From positions 1 through 50,653 of the forward strand of contig JAWUWD010000126.1 of assembly GCA_034112085.1 (NCBI GenBank): a stretch of 50,653 nucleotides of DNA, in the 5' to 3' direction. The notes beneath the pieces were generated by a model. That model ran no database searches. It saw only the letters and a program-made list of their open reading frames with translations, and had not been told where the DNA came from. The position numbers and the translations under genes were made by a program. Below are positions 41,432 to 50,017 of this stretch, piece by piece. Every line of letters starts with the position of its first letter. Position 1 is the first letter of the stretch. Source of the DNA: JAWUWD01 sp034112085 (GTDB lineage: Bacteria; Bacteroidota; Bacteroidia; Cytophagales; Cyclobacteriaceae).

Positions 41432-43597
41432 ATGGCACATTTACGATTCAAAGCATTAGATCAAGTCAATAGTAGAACTGAGGTCAAAGCACTTCCAGCA
41501 CCTTCTCCAACCATCTCTGATTATTTTGGTAAAGATGTATTCGGGAAAAAAGAAATGCAGAAGGTACTTTCACCAGATGTATTCAAAAAGGTCTCCGTAG
41601 CGATTGAGAATGGTAATAAAATAGATGAAGAGACCGCTAGTGCCGTGGCCGCTGCTGCTAAAAATTGGGCGGTGGCAAAAGAAATCACTCACTATACACA
41701 TTGGTTTCAACCATTGACTGGAGCAACTGCTGAAAAGCATGATTCATTCTTTGATGCGATGGCGGGGATCGAAAAATTTAAAGGGGGTGCACTAGTACAA
41801 CAAGAGCCAGATGCCTCATCATTTCCAAATGGAGGTATCAGAAGTACCTTCGAAGCAAGAGGATATACTGCATGGGATCCTAGTTCACCAATGTTTATAT
41901 ATGGGCGTACTTTATGTATCCCAACAGTATTTGTGGCTTACACAGGAGAGGCATTAGATAATAAAGCGCCACTATTGAAAGCAATCGAAGCGGTAGATAC
42001 TGCTTCTGTACGAGTCTGCCAGTATTTCGATAAGAACGTCAATAGAGTGAAGGCATCATTAGGGGTTGAGCAAGAATACTTTGTCGTAGACAAAGCATTA
42101 TATGCTGCGCGTCCTGACTTGGTAATGACAGGACGATCGGTCTTCGGTCACAATCCTGCTCGTGGGCAGCAACTAGATGATCACTACTTTGGAGCGATTC
42201 CTAATCGTGTATATGATTTCATGAAGGATTATGAAATCCAAGCACTTAAATTAGGAATACCTGTTAGTACACGACACAACGAAGTAGCACCTAGTCAGTT
42301 TGAGGTGGCGCCACTTTTTGAGGAAACTAATGTAGCGAATGATCATAATCAGTTATTGATGGATGTGATGAATCGTACGGCTGAGCGTCACAACTTGAAA
42401 GTTCTATTCCATGAAAAACCATTTGCAGGACTTAATGGTAGCGGTAAGCATAACAATTTCTCATTATTGACCAATACGGGTGTCAACCTATTTGGGCCAA
42501 GTAGTAGTGCGAAAGAGAACTTACAGTTCTTGACCTTCTTTGTGACGACAATCAAAGCAGTGCATGTACATGCTGATCTATTGAGAGCAAGTATTGCCTC
42601 AGCTGGTAATGATCACCGTCTGGGCGCCAACGAAGCTCCTCCTGCTATTATGTCTGTATTTATTGGATCACAATTGACAGGCGTTTTAGATGAACTAGAG
42701 AGTAGTGGCAATGTCAAAGTTGAGAAAGGTGACAATATGTACATGAAGTTAGGGATTGACAAAATACCAGAAATCATTCTTGACAACACGGATAGAAACC
42801 GTACTTCACCATTTGCCTTTACAGGAAATAAATTCGAATTCAGAGCAGTAGGTTCTAATGAGAATTGTGCTTCAGCCATGACCGTCCTTAGTTTGATAGT
42901 TGCCAATCAGTTAACCAAGTTTGCAGATGAGGTAGATGCTTTGATCGCCAAGGGAGAAGAGAAAAGAATGGCTATGGTCACTGTTCTACGAAGGTATATT
43001 AAGGAATCTAAAGCGATTAGGTTTGAAGGAGATGGATATTCTGAAGATTGGGTGAAGGAAGCTAAGAAGAGAGGCCTAAATAATGTGAAAAGCACACCTA
43101 AGGCGCTTGAAGCTTACTTGAGTAAAGAGTCTAAGAAACTATTTGCTGACCACAAAGTGATGAGCGAGCTAGAAGTAGATGCTAGGCAGGAGATCAAACT
43201 TGAGAACTATACCATGAAGATTCAAATCGAATCTAGGGTGATGGGTGATTTGGCACTAAACCACATTATACCCGTAGGGATAGCTTATCAAAACAAGTTG
43301 ATTACTAATGCCAACGGACTGAAAGGTTTGGGTATTGATAACAAAGAAGTGATCGCTGTGATTGAGAACATCTCTAAGCATATCAATACGATCAGAAGCG
43401 AAGTCAAAAAGATGATTGACGAGCGTAAAGAAGTGAATACAATCGAAGATGCTATGGAGTTGGCAATTGCTTATGACACTCATATCAAGGAGAAGTATTT
43501 TGAAACAATCAGATATGCAGTTGATAAACTGGAACTATTGGTTGATGATGAAGATTGGCCATTGGTTAAGTATAGAGAATTGTTGTTCTTGAGATAG
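41432..43597 (+). CDS. glnN: Glutamine synthetase type III
   Basis: ATP-dependent ammonium assimilation into glutamine. The 721-residue length and sequence mark the large GSIII class found in Bacteroidota. The N-terminal domain has YFGKDVFGKKEMQKVLS and HWFQPLTGATAEKHDSF. The catalytic core has VEQEYFVVD and STRHNEVAPSQFEVAP, then AGLNGSGKHNNFSLLTNTG (the histidine/metal site) and GNDHRLGANEAPPAI. It is monocistronic, with its own promoter and terminator. No P-II or amt gene is nearby, so its regulation cannot be inferred from context. Confidence 0.96.
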   Translation: MAHLRFKALDQVNSRTEVKALPAPSPTISDYFGKDVFGKKEMQKVLSPDVFKKVSVAIENGNKIDEETASAVAAAAKNWAVAKEITHYTHWFQPLTGATAEKHDSFFDAMAGIEKFKGGALVQQEPDASSFPNGGIRSTFEARGYTAWDPSSPMFIYGRTLCIPTVFVAYTGEALDNKAPLLKAIEAVDTASVRVCQYFDKNVNRVKASLGVEQEYFVVDKALYAARPDLVMTGRSVFGHNPARGQQLDDHYFGAIPNRVYDFMKDYEIQALKLGIPVSTRHNEVAPSQFEVAPLFEETNVANDHNQLLMDVMNRTAERHNLKVLFHEKPFAGLNGSGKHNNFSLLTNTGVNLFGPSSSAKENLQFLTFFVTTIKAVHVHADLLRASIASAGNDHRLGANEAPPAIMSVFIGSQLTGVLDELESSGNVKVEKGDNMYMKLGIDKIPEIILDNTDRNRTSPFAFTGNKFEFRAVGSNENCASAMTVLSLIVANQLTKFADEVDALIAKGEEKRMAMVTVLRRYIKESKAIRFEGDGYSEDWVKEAKKRGLNNVKSTPKALEAYLSKESKKLFADHKVMSELEVDARQEIKLENYTMKIQIESRVMGDLALNHIIPVGIAYQNKLITNANGLKGLGIDNKEVIAVIENISKHINTIRSEVKKMIDERKEVNTIEDAMELAIAYDTHIKEKYFETIRYAVDKLELLVDDEDWPLVKYRELLFLR

Positions 43598-43617
43598 ATT
43601 AAGAAATAGTATTAATG

Positions 43618-43647
43618 AAAAGCCGAATCAATTGATTCGGCTTTTTT
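43618..43647 (+). terminator. Rho-independent terminator after glnN
   Basis: A perfect palindrome AGCCGAATCAA / TTGATTCGGCT flanked by A and T runs, 20 bases after the stop codon. It ends 16 bases before the next gene's start. Confidence 0.9.
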
Positions 43648-43663
43648 GTTTATCTTAAAGTCT

Positions 43664-43993
43664 ATGGAGAAACCAGATAAGAAGGCAGTAATTCTTAAGA
43701 TCAACGAAGAGATCACTAAAACAACCAAGAGTATACTTGATTTAGAAGAGTTGACGAAACCCATTTCTCCAGAGAATGCCATTGGACGCATTAGCCGTAT
43801 GGATGCTATCAATAATAAAAGTGTCAATGAAGCTTCTCTCAGACAAGCTAGAGAGAAACTTGCGAAGCTGAAACGAGCCATTGATAGAATAGACGATGAT
43901 AGCTTTGGTATTTGTGTTCAGTGTAACCAATCTATTCCGATAGGAAGAATTATGCTCGTGCCACAAGCTATAAAGTGCGTGAATTGTGCTTAA
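43664..43993 (+). CDS. TraR/DksA-type C4 zinc-finger protein
   Basis: A 109-residue protein from ATG at 43664. An N-terminal helical hairpin (residues about 5-80, EITKTTKSILDLEELTKP and LRQAREKLAKLKRAIDRID) leads into a C-terminal C4 zinc finger (CVQC-x17-CVNC). This is the TraR/DksA plan, in which the coiled coil enters the RNA polymerase secondary channel, although the acidic tip residues of DksA itself are not clear here. A TTG 18 bases upstream would lie inside the glnN terminator, so the ATG is preferred. It may be a transcription modulator or an unrelated zinc ribbon. Confidence 0.85.
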   Translation: MEKPDKKAVILKINEEITKTTKSILDLEELTKPISPENAIGRISRMDAINNKSVNEASLRQAREKLAKLKRAIDRIDDDSFGICVQCNQSIPIGRIMLVPQAIKCVNCA

Positions 43994-44104
43994 CTTATAT
44001 TAGCCCTAGCCCTCAGTAACAAAGACTAAGCGTGACATAAGCATCATCTATCCCTATATTTCCCTAATAGTTAAAAAAGATTTATCTTTTCTTGTAACTA
44101 TTTC

Positions 44105-44120
44105 GAAACCTCAAGGTTTC
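44105..44120 (+). promoter_or_regulatory. Short inverted repeat before the sigma gene
   Basis: Perfect 6-bp hairpin GAAACC-TCAA-GGTTTC, 31 bases before the sigma gene start, next to a TTGTAAC that could be a -35-like element. It might be an operator or autoregulated ECF promoter part; there is no direct evidence. Confidence 0.3.
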
Positions 44121-44151
44121 CCTTTTGAATTCGCACAAAACCTAAAACCAA

Positions 44152-44712
44152 TTGGAGTCGATATCAGATAATGCAATAATGCTCAAAGTAAAAAATGGTG
44201 ATCTAGATCACTTGGGCTTATTGTTTGAGCGCTATAAGAAACAGCTATTCGGTTTCTTTTATAATCTAAATCACGACAAGGATTTAAGTGAAGATTTGGT
44301 GCAAAATACCTTCATGAGAATCATCAAGTACAAACATGGGTTTAAAGGTGACGGAGCTTTTAAGTCTTGGATGTTTCACATAGCGCGAAATGTGAATATC
44401 GATCACTTCAAGAAGAATAAAAATAGTAACCAAACTGAACGTTTGGAGACTTGGAAAGAGGAATCAACCGATGATGAAGAATCCCAATTGTCGAGAGACA
44501 AAGAAGGCAATCTTCAACTACTGGAAAAAGCCATTGAAGAATTGGACTATGAAAAGCGCGAGCTGATTACAATGAGCAAGATCAAAGGTTTTAAGTACAA
44601 AGAGATCGGTGAAGTGCTGAGTTGCAGCGAAGGAGAAGTCAAGGTGAAAGTATTTAGGGCATTAAGGGAGCTTAAAGATACTTATGAGCAGATATTATTG
44701 AGAACGAATTAA
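44152..44712 (+). CDS. ECF RNA polymerase sigma factor
   Basis: A 186-residue extracytoplasmic-function sigma factor. Region 2 is at about residues 20-85 (LFGFFYNLNHDKDLSEDLVQ, then SWMFHIARNVNIDHF, the -10-binding helix). Region 4 is at about 125-180 (ELITMSKIKGFKYKEIGEVL, the helix-turn-helix for the -35). The start is TTG at 44152, although an ATG at 44179 still leaves region 2 complete. It heads an operon with a membrane HEAT-repeat protein and two exported repeat proteins, with gaps of 10, 21 and 12 bases, so it likely controls its own operon. Confidence 0.9.
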   Translation: MESISDNAIMLKVKNGDLDHLGLLFERYKKQLFGFFYNLNHDKDLSEDLVQNTFMRIIKYKHGFKGDGAFKSWMFHIARNVNIDHFKKNKNSNQTERLETWKEESTDDEESQLSRDKEGNLQLLEKAIEELDYEKRELITMSKIKGFKYKEIGEVLSCSEGEVKVKVFRALRELKDTYEQILLRTN

Positions 44713-44722
44713 ATCAAAAGCG

Positions 44723-45505
44723 ATGAACGAATATAAAGAACTGATCGAGCGCTATAATGCGAGCATGGCCAATGCGGATGATTTAAATCAATTAGAATCA
44801 CTTATTGATCAAGAGTTGATTTCACTATCTCAGCTGAATGATATCACTGCGATACAAGTTCACTTAGATCATAGAGAGGTACCAAGTCCATCTGCATCTA
44901 TGGATGCTAACTTTTACATGATGCTCGGGGAGCAGAAGAGAAAATTGTCCAGTTCTCCTTTTCTTCAACTAAGTAACTGGTGGAGTACGCTTTGGCAAAT
45001 TCAGATGCAATGGGCTTATAGTCTAGCTCTGGTGTTGATAGGAGGTGTGTCGGTTTATATCTGGCAAAACAATTCTATAGGAAAAATAGATCAATTGACC
45101 GCAGAGATGGGAGAGATGAAAGAGCTTATGATGTTGAAGATGCTAGAGCAGAATTCTACAACCGAGCGCCTGAAGGCTGTAAGCCTTACCAATGATATGG
45201 TCGAAGTAAGTGATAAAGTAAGTTCTGCACTATTTGATGCCTTGCGACATGATGAAAATAACAACGTACGCCTAGCAGCGATAAATGCACTTGCTATGTA
45301 TACGGATCATTCTGAGGTGAGAAAAGGACTTATAGAGTCAATACAGTATCAGGAATCTCCTTTGGTTCAACTAGCGCTGGCTGAACTGATGGTTACGCTC
45401 AATGAGAAAAATTCTGTCAAAGAATTTAGATCAATCATAGAAAATAAAAAAACTCCTCAAGATGTAAAAGAAGATCTTGAGAAGACATTACAGGTATTAA
45501 TTTAA
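44723..45505 (+). CDS. Membrane HEAT-repeat protein, probable anti-sigma factor
   Basis: A 260-residue single-pass protein. The cytoplasmic N-terminal part (residues 1-95) is helical, the membrane helix is about 96-114 (QWAYSLALVLIGGVSVYIW), and the periplasmic part holds a coiled coil (DQLTAEMGEMKELMMLKML). HEAT-like helical repeats follow (VRLAAINALAMYTDHSEVRK, VQLALAELMVTLNEKNSVKE). The position directly after the sigma gene, with cytoplasmic N-terminus and exported sensor part, is that of anti-sigma factors in ECF operons. There is no zinc HHCC motif, so it is not of the ZAS type. The role is inferred from context; the domain calls are good. Confidence 0.75.
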   Translation: MNEYKELIERYNASMANADDLNQLESLIDQELISLSQLNDITAIQVHLDHREVPSPSASMDANFYMMLGEQKRKLSSSPFLQLSNWWSTLWQIQMQWAYSLALVLIGGVSVYIWQNNSIGKIDQLTAEMGEMKELMMLKMLEQNSTTERLKAVSLTNDMVEVSDKVSSALFDALRHDENNNVRLAAINALAMYTDHSEVRKGLIESIQYQESPLVQLALAELMVTLNEKNSVKEFRSIIENKKTPQDVKEDLEKTLQVLI

Positions 45506-45526
45506 GAAAACTCAAAACTCAAAACA

Positions 45527-46414
45527 ATGAAACAACTAGCAATAACAACAATGATGGCTCTGCTCTGCGTTGTGTCAGGAATGGCACAGCGGCAGACAGA
45601 ATCCATCAAAAAGGAAATCCAATTCGAAAAGACGGATACAAACAATGTGTTTTATCTGAACAACATCAACGGAGAGATTAAGGTCGAAGGCTACTCTGGA
45701 AATACCATATTGATTGAAGCTCGAAAAACAATAAGTGCTAAGACGGAAGACCGTATTCAAAAAGGTTTGAAAGAGATTTCGGTTGAGGTCATTGATAGAT
45801 ATGATACGATGATTGTGTATATGAAAGGACCTTGTGGAGATTTCGTTATGAGAACCCGCAACAAGGGAAATAATGGTCGCAAACATTGGAATTATAATTG
45901 GAACAACTGTCATGAACAGTATGATTTCCAGATTGATTACATAATCAAGGTGCCATATATTATGAATTTAGTGCTGTCTACTATCAACGATGGAGATGTT
46001 GAGGTCAAGGGTGTTAGTGGTAGTCTTGAAGTGAACAATATCAATGGAGCGATTGCGCTCAGTGGAATAGAAAACCGTGTGAAGGTGCATACCATTAATG
46101 GTGATGTAGACCTTAATTTTAATAAAAATCCAACAATTGATTCAGATTTTTATACGCTAAATGGAGACATCAATGCTAATTTTAAACCCGGACTATCTGC
46201 AGATATGAGCTTCAAAAGTTTCAATGGTGAGTTTTATACTAACTTAACCGGCATAGAACAGTTACCCGTGAAATTGGAAAAATCAATAGCATCGAATAAA
46301 AGGGGTATTTCCTTTAAGCTTGATAGTAAGTTAGTAATGCGTGCTCGAACTGGGGGTGTATATCTGGACTTTGAGACATTCAATGGTGATGTATTTGTGA
46401 AAGAGAATAATTAA
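45527..46414 (+). CDS. Exported DUF4097-like beta-repeat protein, first copy
   Basis: A 295-residue exported protein (signal peptide ending SGMAQRQ). The mature part repeats a short beta motif with N-G turns: NINGEIKVEGYSGN, TINDGDVEVKGVSG, NINGAIALSG, TINGDVDLNF, TLNGDINANF, SFNGEFYTNL and TFNGDVFVKE. This is the DUF4097/DUF4098 (head-GIN-like) right-handed repeat, a probable surface or periplasmic solenoid. It belongs to the ECF sigma operon, 21 bases after the membrane protein. It is likely a target or sensor of that stress circuit, as its sister copy follows. Confidence 0.8.
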   Translation: MKQLAITTMMALLCVVSGMAQRQTESIKKEIQFEKTDTNNVFYLNNINGEIKVEGYSGNTILIEARKTISAKTEDRIQKGLKEISVEVIDRYDTMIVYMKGPCGDFVMRTRNKGNNGRKHWNYNWNNCHEQYDFQIDYIIKVPYIMNLVLSTINDGDVEVKGVSGSLEVNNINGAIALSGIENRVKVHTINGDVDLNFNKNPTIDSDFYTLNGDINANFKPGLSADMSFKSFNGEFYTNLTGIEQLPVKLEKSIASNKRGISFKLDSKLVMRARTGGVYLDFETFNGDVFVKENN

Positions 46415-46426
46415 AAAACTGAAAAT

Positions 46427-47245
46427 ATGAAAACTATAAATACAATGATAAAATCAATATTTGGACTGTTATTACTGATTTGTACTACAGCAGTATTGGG
46501 TCAAGAAAAGGGCGAATTGATCGTGCCTTTAAGTAATCCATCTGCTAAAGGTGCGCTTGAAGTAAGCATCCAAAGAGGATCAATCAACGTTGTAGGATCA
46601 AATCGATCAGACGTGTTAATTAAATACGCATCCATGGAATCGAATAATCAAGACTCTCAGGAGGTGAAAAACGGTATGAAAAGAATTTCGAATAGTACAA
46701 TTGGTTTAGAGGCTAGTGAGAATAATAATCAAATTGAAGTAGAGTCAGATTCTTGGAACAAAGGAATCAAACTCATCATAGAGGTACCTAAAACCATGGA
46801 TTTGGAGCTTGACACACATAATGGAGGTGACATAGTTGTAGAAAATGTGACTGGAAACGTAGTGTTAGAAAATCACAATGGAGGAATCACTGCTAAAGGT
46901 ATGTCAGGCTCAGTAACGGCCAATACGCATAACGGCACTATTTTGGTCGAATTGAATTCGGTAACCCCAAATATTCCAATGTCATTTATCACTTATAATG
47001 GAAATGTTGATGTGAGTTTACCTTCAAGTGTGAAGGTGGATTTTAAGCTTAAAAGTAGTAGGGGAGAGATTTACTCTGGTTTTGATGTTGCGCTTGGCAA
47101 AGCTGCACCAGTAAAGAAAACCGTGAGTAAATCAGGAACCTATAAAGTATATGTAGATGACTGGGTAAGAGGTAAGACAAATGGTGGCGGATCTGAAATA
47201 GTTATGCAGAACTACAACGGAGATATTTATATTAGGAAACAGTAA
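46427..47245 (+). CDS. Exported DUF4097-like beta-repeat protein, second copy
   Basis: A 272-residue exported protein (signal peptide ending TTAVLGQ) of the same solenoid type as its neighbour. Repeats include THNGGDIVVENVTGN, NHNGGITAKGMSG, THNGTILVEL, TYNGNVDVSL and NYNGDIYIRK. It differs from the first copy by shorter length and His in the repeat turns. It starts 12 bases after that gene and ends the operon at a strong terminator. The pair may form a heterodimer or two states of one envelope sensor; this is inference. Confidence 0.8.
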   Translation: MKTINTMIKSIFGLLLLICTTAVLGQEKGELIVPLSNPSAKGALEVSIQRGSINVVGSNRSDVLIKYASMESNNQDSQEVKNGMKRISNSTIGLEASENNNQIEVESDSWNKGIKLIIEVPKTMDLELDTHNGGDIVVENVTGNVVLENHNGGITAKGMSGSVTANTHNGTILVELNSVTPNIPMSFITYNGNVDVSLPSSVKVDFKLKSSRGEIYSGFDVALGKAAPVKKTVSKSGTYKVYVDDWVRGKTNGGGSEIVMQNYNGDIYIRKQ

Positions 47246-47267
47246 CAAATAGAGCTGTTGAAAAGAA

Positions 47268-47304
47268 ATGAGGATGCCGGATTTATTCCGGCATCCTCAT
47301 TTTA
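47268..47304 (+). terminator. Rho-independent terminator after the sigma operon
   Basis: A perfect 14-bp stem ATGAGGATGCCGGA / TCCGGCATCCTCAT with a 5-base loop and T run, 22 bases after the last stop codon. Confidence 0.9.
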
Positions 47305-47356
47305 TGATAAGACTATTTCCTATAAGGAATTGTTAAAACTTGTGAAATAATACTAT

Positions 47357-48004
47357 TTAGACCTCAAACCTAATGTCATCAGGCAATTCATTGGTATCAT
47401 CACTTCTCACGATGAATCCATTGTCTAGTAAGAGCTTTTTACATTCATTGATAGCACTAACCAGTCCCGAAGTAAGTTGGTCATTTTTGATACCCGTGAC
47501 TACTAAGTGTACTATGTGATCCCAATCAGAATCCTTTACTTTTTCATTGATGCCGCTATCGGCCAAAACCACAACCTTTTGCTCATCTGCACTTATGAAT
47601 ATTAATATACCCGTTCGATCTATTGTCTTAAATACTTCCTCACTTAGGAATGCTTGGAAAGCACGTTGTTTGATACGCTTCACCTGTACAGCATCGCTGA
47701 TCAGCAATGTTCCCAGTGATGGAAAAAGCATTGGCGCCAAAAAGCCAAAAATAGCTGAGAAGAATAAATAGGTGCAAATTATCAAGGTGTTGGTGCCGCT
47801 TGGTAATAGCCAGAAGTACGCTAATCCGCCAGTAAAAATTACTCCTAATATAGTAATCAACAATGCACTTATCCACTTGGCTTCATCATAAGAGTCACTA
47901 CTAGACACGAAGTAAGGAACGATTTCTCCCGAAGACTCATCTTCAAGAGACTTTACTGCAGTCTTTATTCGTTCTTTCTCCTTATCGGTAAATTCAAATT
48001 TCAT
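47357..48004 (-). CDS. TPM-domain membrane protein
   Basis: A 215-residue protein with a TPM domain (named for TLP18.3, Psb32 and MOLO-1; also annotated as phosphatase-like) split around two central membrane helices. The N-terminal segment VKSLEDESSGEIVPYFVSSS and the later RTGILIFISADEQKVVVLADSGINEKV are the TPM halves, with the helices at about 45-95. There is no signal peptide. It is downstream of a second TPM gene on the same strand (gap 46 bases) and near lemA, a common trio in bacteria. Function in the family is poorly known, perhaps envelope quality control. Confidence 0.85.
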   Translation of the reverse strand: MKFEFTDKEKERIKTAVKSLEDESSGEIVPYFVSSSDSYDEAKWISALLITILGVIFTGGLAYFWLLPSGTNTLIICTYLFFSAIFGFLAPMLFPSLGTLLISDAVQVKRIKQRAFQAFLSEEVFKTIDRTGILIFISADEQKVVVLADSGINEKVKDSDWDHIVHLVVTGIKNDQLTSGLVSAINECKKLLLDNGFIVRSDDTNELPDDIRFEV

Positions 48005-48050
48005 TTCAATCTTATCTATTATTTATAAATATTCTATGCTTGTTCGGTTA

Positions 48051-48941
48051 TTACCAGCTACCCGAAGCCCCACCGCCTCCGAAACTTCCACCACTACCAC
48101 TGAATGCACCACTACCACCGCCACCAATATTGTAACTGCCACTGCTGCCGCTGCCATAGTATCTGCCACCAGAGTATCTACCACCTCTACCGCCAGGTAT
48201 ATTGAGGAATACTAAGGAGAATAATGCGACCATTACTCCACCGATCATATTGACAAACCACCAACCGAGTAGGAAGAGAATGATTGGTGTCACAAAAGCA
48301 CCTTTTTTCTTGCCTAGTTTTTTCTTAGCGAAATAGTTGATTACCGTAAGAAGGATAAATGCTACAGGAAATAACACGGTGAAATACTTTGCCATACCAT
48401 TGCTGGCAGTTGGGTGCTTATCATTTTCATGTGGAATTGGTAATTGTTCTCCTTTGATCAAAGAGGTAATCGCATCAACTCCCTGATCTATACCATGATA
48501 AAAGTCGCCAGACTTGAACTGGGGAACAATGATTTCTTCTATGATACGTTTAGCTAGTGCATCGGGTATGGCACCTTCAAGGCCATAAGCCACTTCGATA
48601 CGTACTTTACGATCATCTTTGGCAATAATGAGCAATACGCCATCATCTATGGCTTCTCTGCCTATCTTCCATTTTTCCACCAATCTTATAGCAAATTGCT
48701 CAATGACCTCATCACCTGAGGTAGGTAAGATGACTACAACAAGTTGACTCCCTTTCTTTTCCTCCAAATCTTGGAGTTTTTGAACAATGTGAGCTGTCTC
48801 GTTGCTATGTAGCGTGCCTGTAAGATCAACGACTCTTTCGGTAAGTTCGGGCAATATAACCTGTTGGTAGCCTAATGAAACCGTAGGAATCAAGGTTGAT
48901 ACTAATAGTAAAAAAGGCACTAGTGATAAAAATCTTTTCAC
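48051..48941 (-). CDS. TPM-domain protein with Gly-rich tail (YgcG-like)
   Basis: A 296-residue exported or membrane-anchored protein. The signal peptide is residues 1-25. The TPM domain (residues about 33-165) includes VVDLTGTLHSNETAHIVQKL, GSQLVVVILPTSGDE and VRIEVAYGLEGAIPDALAKRI. Two membrane helices follow, and the last 45 residues are almost only Gly and Ser (GGGGSGAFSGSGGSFGGGG), as in YgcG-type proteins. It is divergent from lemA by 80 bases, and the LemA/TPM pairing is widespread. Role unknown. Confidence 0.9.
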   Translation of the reverse strand: MKRFLSLVPFLLLVSTLIPTVSLGYQQVILPELTERVVDLTGTLHSNETAHIVQKLQDLEEKKGSQLVVVILPTSGDEVIEQFAIRLVEKWKIGREAIDDGVLLIIAKDDRKVRIEVAYGLEGAIPDALAKRIIEEIIVPQFKSGDFYHGIDQGVDAITSLIKGEQLPIPHENDKHPTASNGMAKYFTVLFPVAFILLTVINYFAKKKLGKKKGAFVTPIILFLLGWWFVNMIGGVMVALFSLVFLNIPGGRGGRYSGGRYYGSGSSGSYNIGGGGSGAFSGSGGSFGGGGASGSW

Positions 48942-49021
48942 ATCTTGAATTTTGAAGAGATAAAACTAATATTGTATGATAGTAATAATAACAAACTCAC
49001 GACTCAAATAAAAGCATATTT

Positions 49022-49615
49022 ATGAAAAAGGGACTATTAATTACATTAGGGGTAATAGTATTATTAGTATTTATTACTTATAGATTCTTTGCCGGAACTT
49101 ACAATACGATGGTAAAGTTGGATAATAGTACAGCCGAAGCTTGGGCCAATGTGGAAACTCAATATCAACGCAGGGCAGATTTGATTCCAAATTTGGTGAA
49201 TACAGTCAAAGGTTTTGCTGAACAAGAGAAAGGTGTTTTAATAGGTGTGACTGAAGCAAGGTCAAAGGCTTCGAGTATCCAGATAGATGCGAGTAATTTG
49301 AATGCCGCTAGTATGCAGCAGTTTCAAGCGGCACAAGGTGAGCTGACTTCAGCTTTATCTAGATTACTAGTTACTGTTGAGAGATATCCGGATATCAAGT
49401 CCAACCAAAACTTCTTAGAGCTACAAGCTCAATTAGAAGGGACAGAAAATAGGATTTCTGTAGAACGTAGAAGGTACAATGGAGTAGTTACAGATTACCA
49501 AAATTATATTGAAGACTTCCCTAATTTGATGTTAGCAAATATGTATGGGTTTGAAGAAAGGGCATTGTTTGCAGCACAGGAAGGCAGTGAGAATGCTCCG
49601 ACTGTTGAGTTTTAG
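49022..49615 (+). CDS. LemA family protein
   Basis: A 197-residue membrane-anchored helical protein. An N-terminal membrane helix (KKGLLITLGVIVLLVFITYRF) leads to a periplasmic or cytoplasmic helical bundle. The bundle carries the LemA core NSTAEAWANVETQYQRRADLIPNLVNTVKGFA and a later NQNFLELQAQLEGTENRISVERRRYN block. It is the typical partner of TPM proteins, which are encoded divergently here. The family's function is not established. It is monocistronic. Confidence 0.93.
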   Translation: MKKGLLITLGVIVLLVFITYRFFAGTYNTMVKLDNSTAEAWANVETQYQRRADLIPNLVNTVKGFAEQEKGVLIGVTEARSKASSIQIDASNLNAASMQQFQAAQGELTSALSRLLVTVERYPDIKSNQNFLELQAQLEGTENRISVERRRYNGVVTDYQNYIEDFPNLMLANMYGFEERALFAAQEGSENAPTVEF

Positions 49616-50017
49616 AAATTACTAAACATCTGTTATGAAATAGTAATTGGCTGTGTAATCATAAAAGATAATGAATAACCATAATGAATATACATCCTTT
49701 TAATCTCTGTTGGGTTTCATTCACTCAATGCCTAGTGGGCTCTGCCCCGAGGTCGTTTAATGGAAGCATCGTCTACGACAGATGAATAGTTAGCTGCCAA
49801 ATTTTCCAAAACATGTTAAAATTCTATTGCAGCTGATTCTGAGATTAACTAATCTTTCTTTCAAGAGTCTTAAAGGGTTTTATTGAAAATATTACGAGTG
49901 TGTGTAACCTTTGTTGAAACTGAAAGTATTCATTAAAAGGCATAATATGGCAGGTATAGGTCAAACTATTTTGGCACTTAGATACTCCCTAATATAACAA
50001 ACTCAAAACTCAACAAC
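49616..50017. other. Gene-free stretch before the ABC permease
   Basis: About 400 bases with no open frame of protein-like composition on either strand. No RNA gene, terminator or repeat is recognised. The last 25 bases form an A/C-rich leader (ACTCAAAACTCAACAAC) like that of the gene at 45527. The central G/C-richer segment (49731-49790) may be a decayed sequence, but nothing could be matched. Confidence 0.4.

Noticed and set aside
49731..49790. Possible insertion-sequence fragment before the ABC permease
   Set aside because: The segment is slightly richer in G+C, but no transposase motif or inverted ends could be identified.
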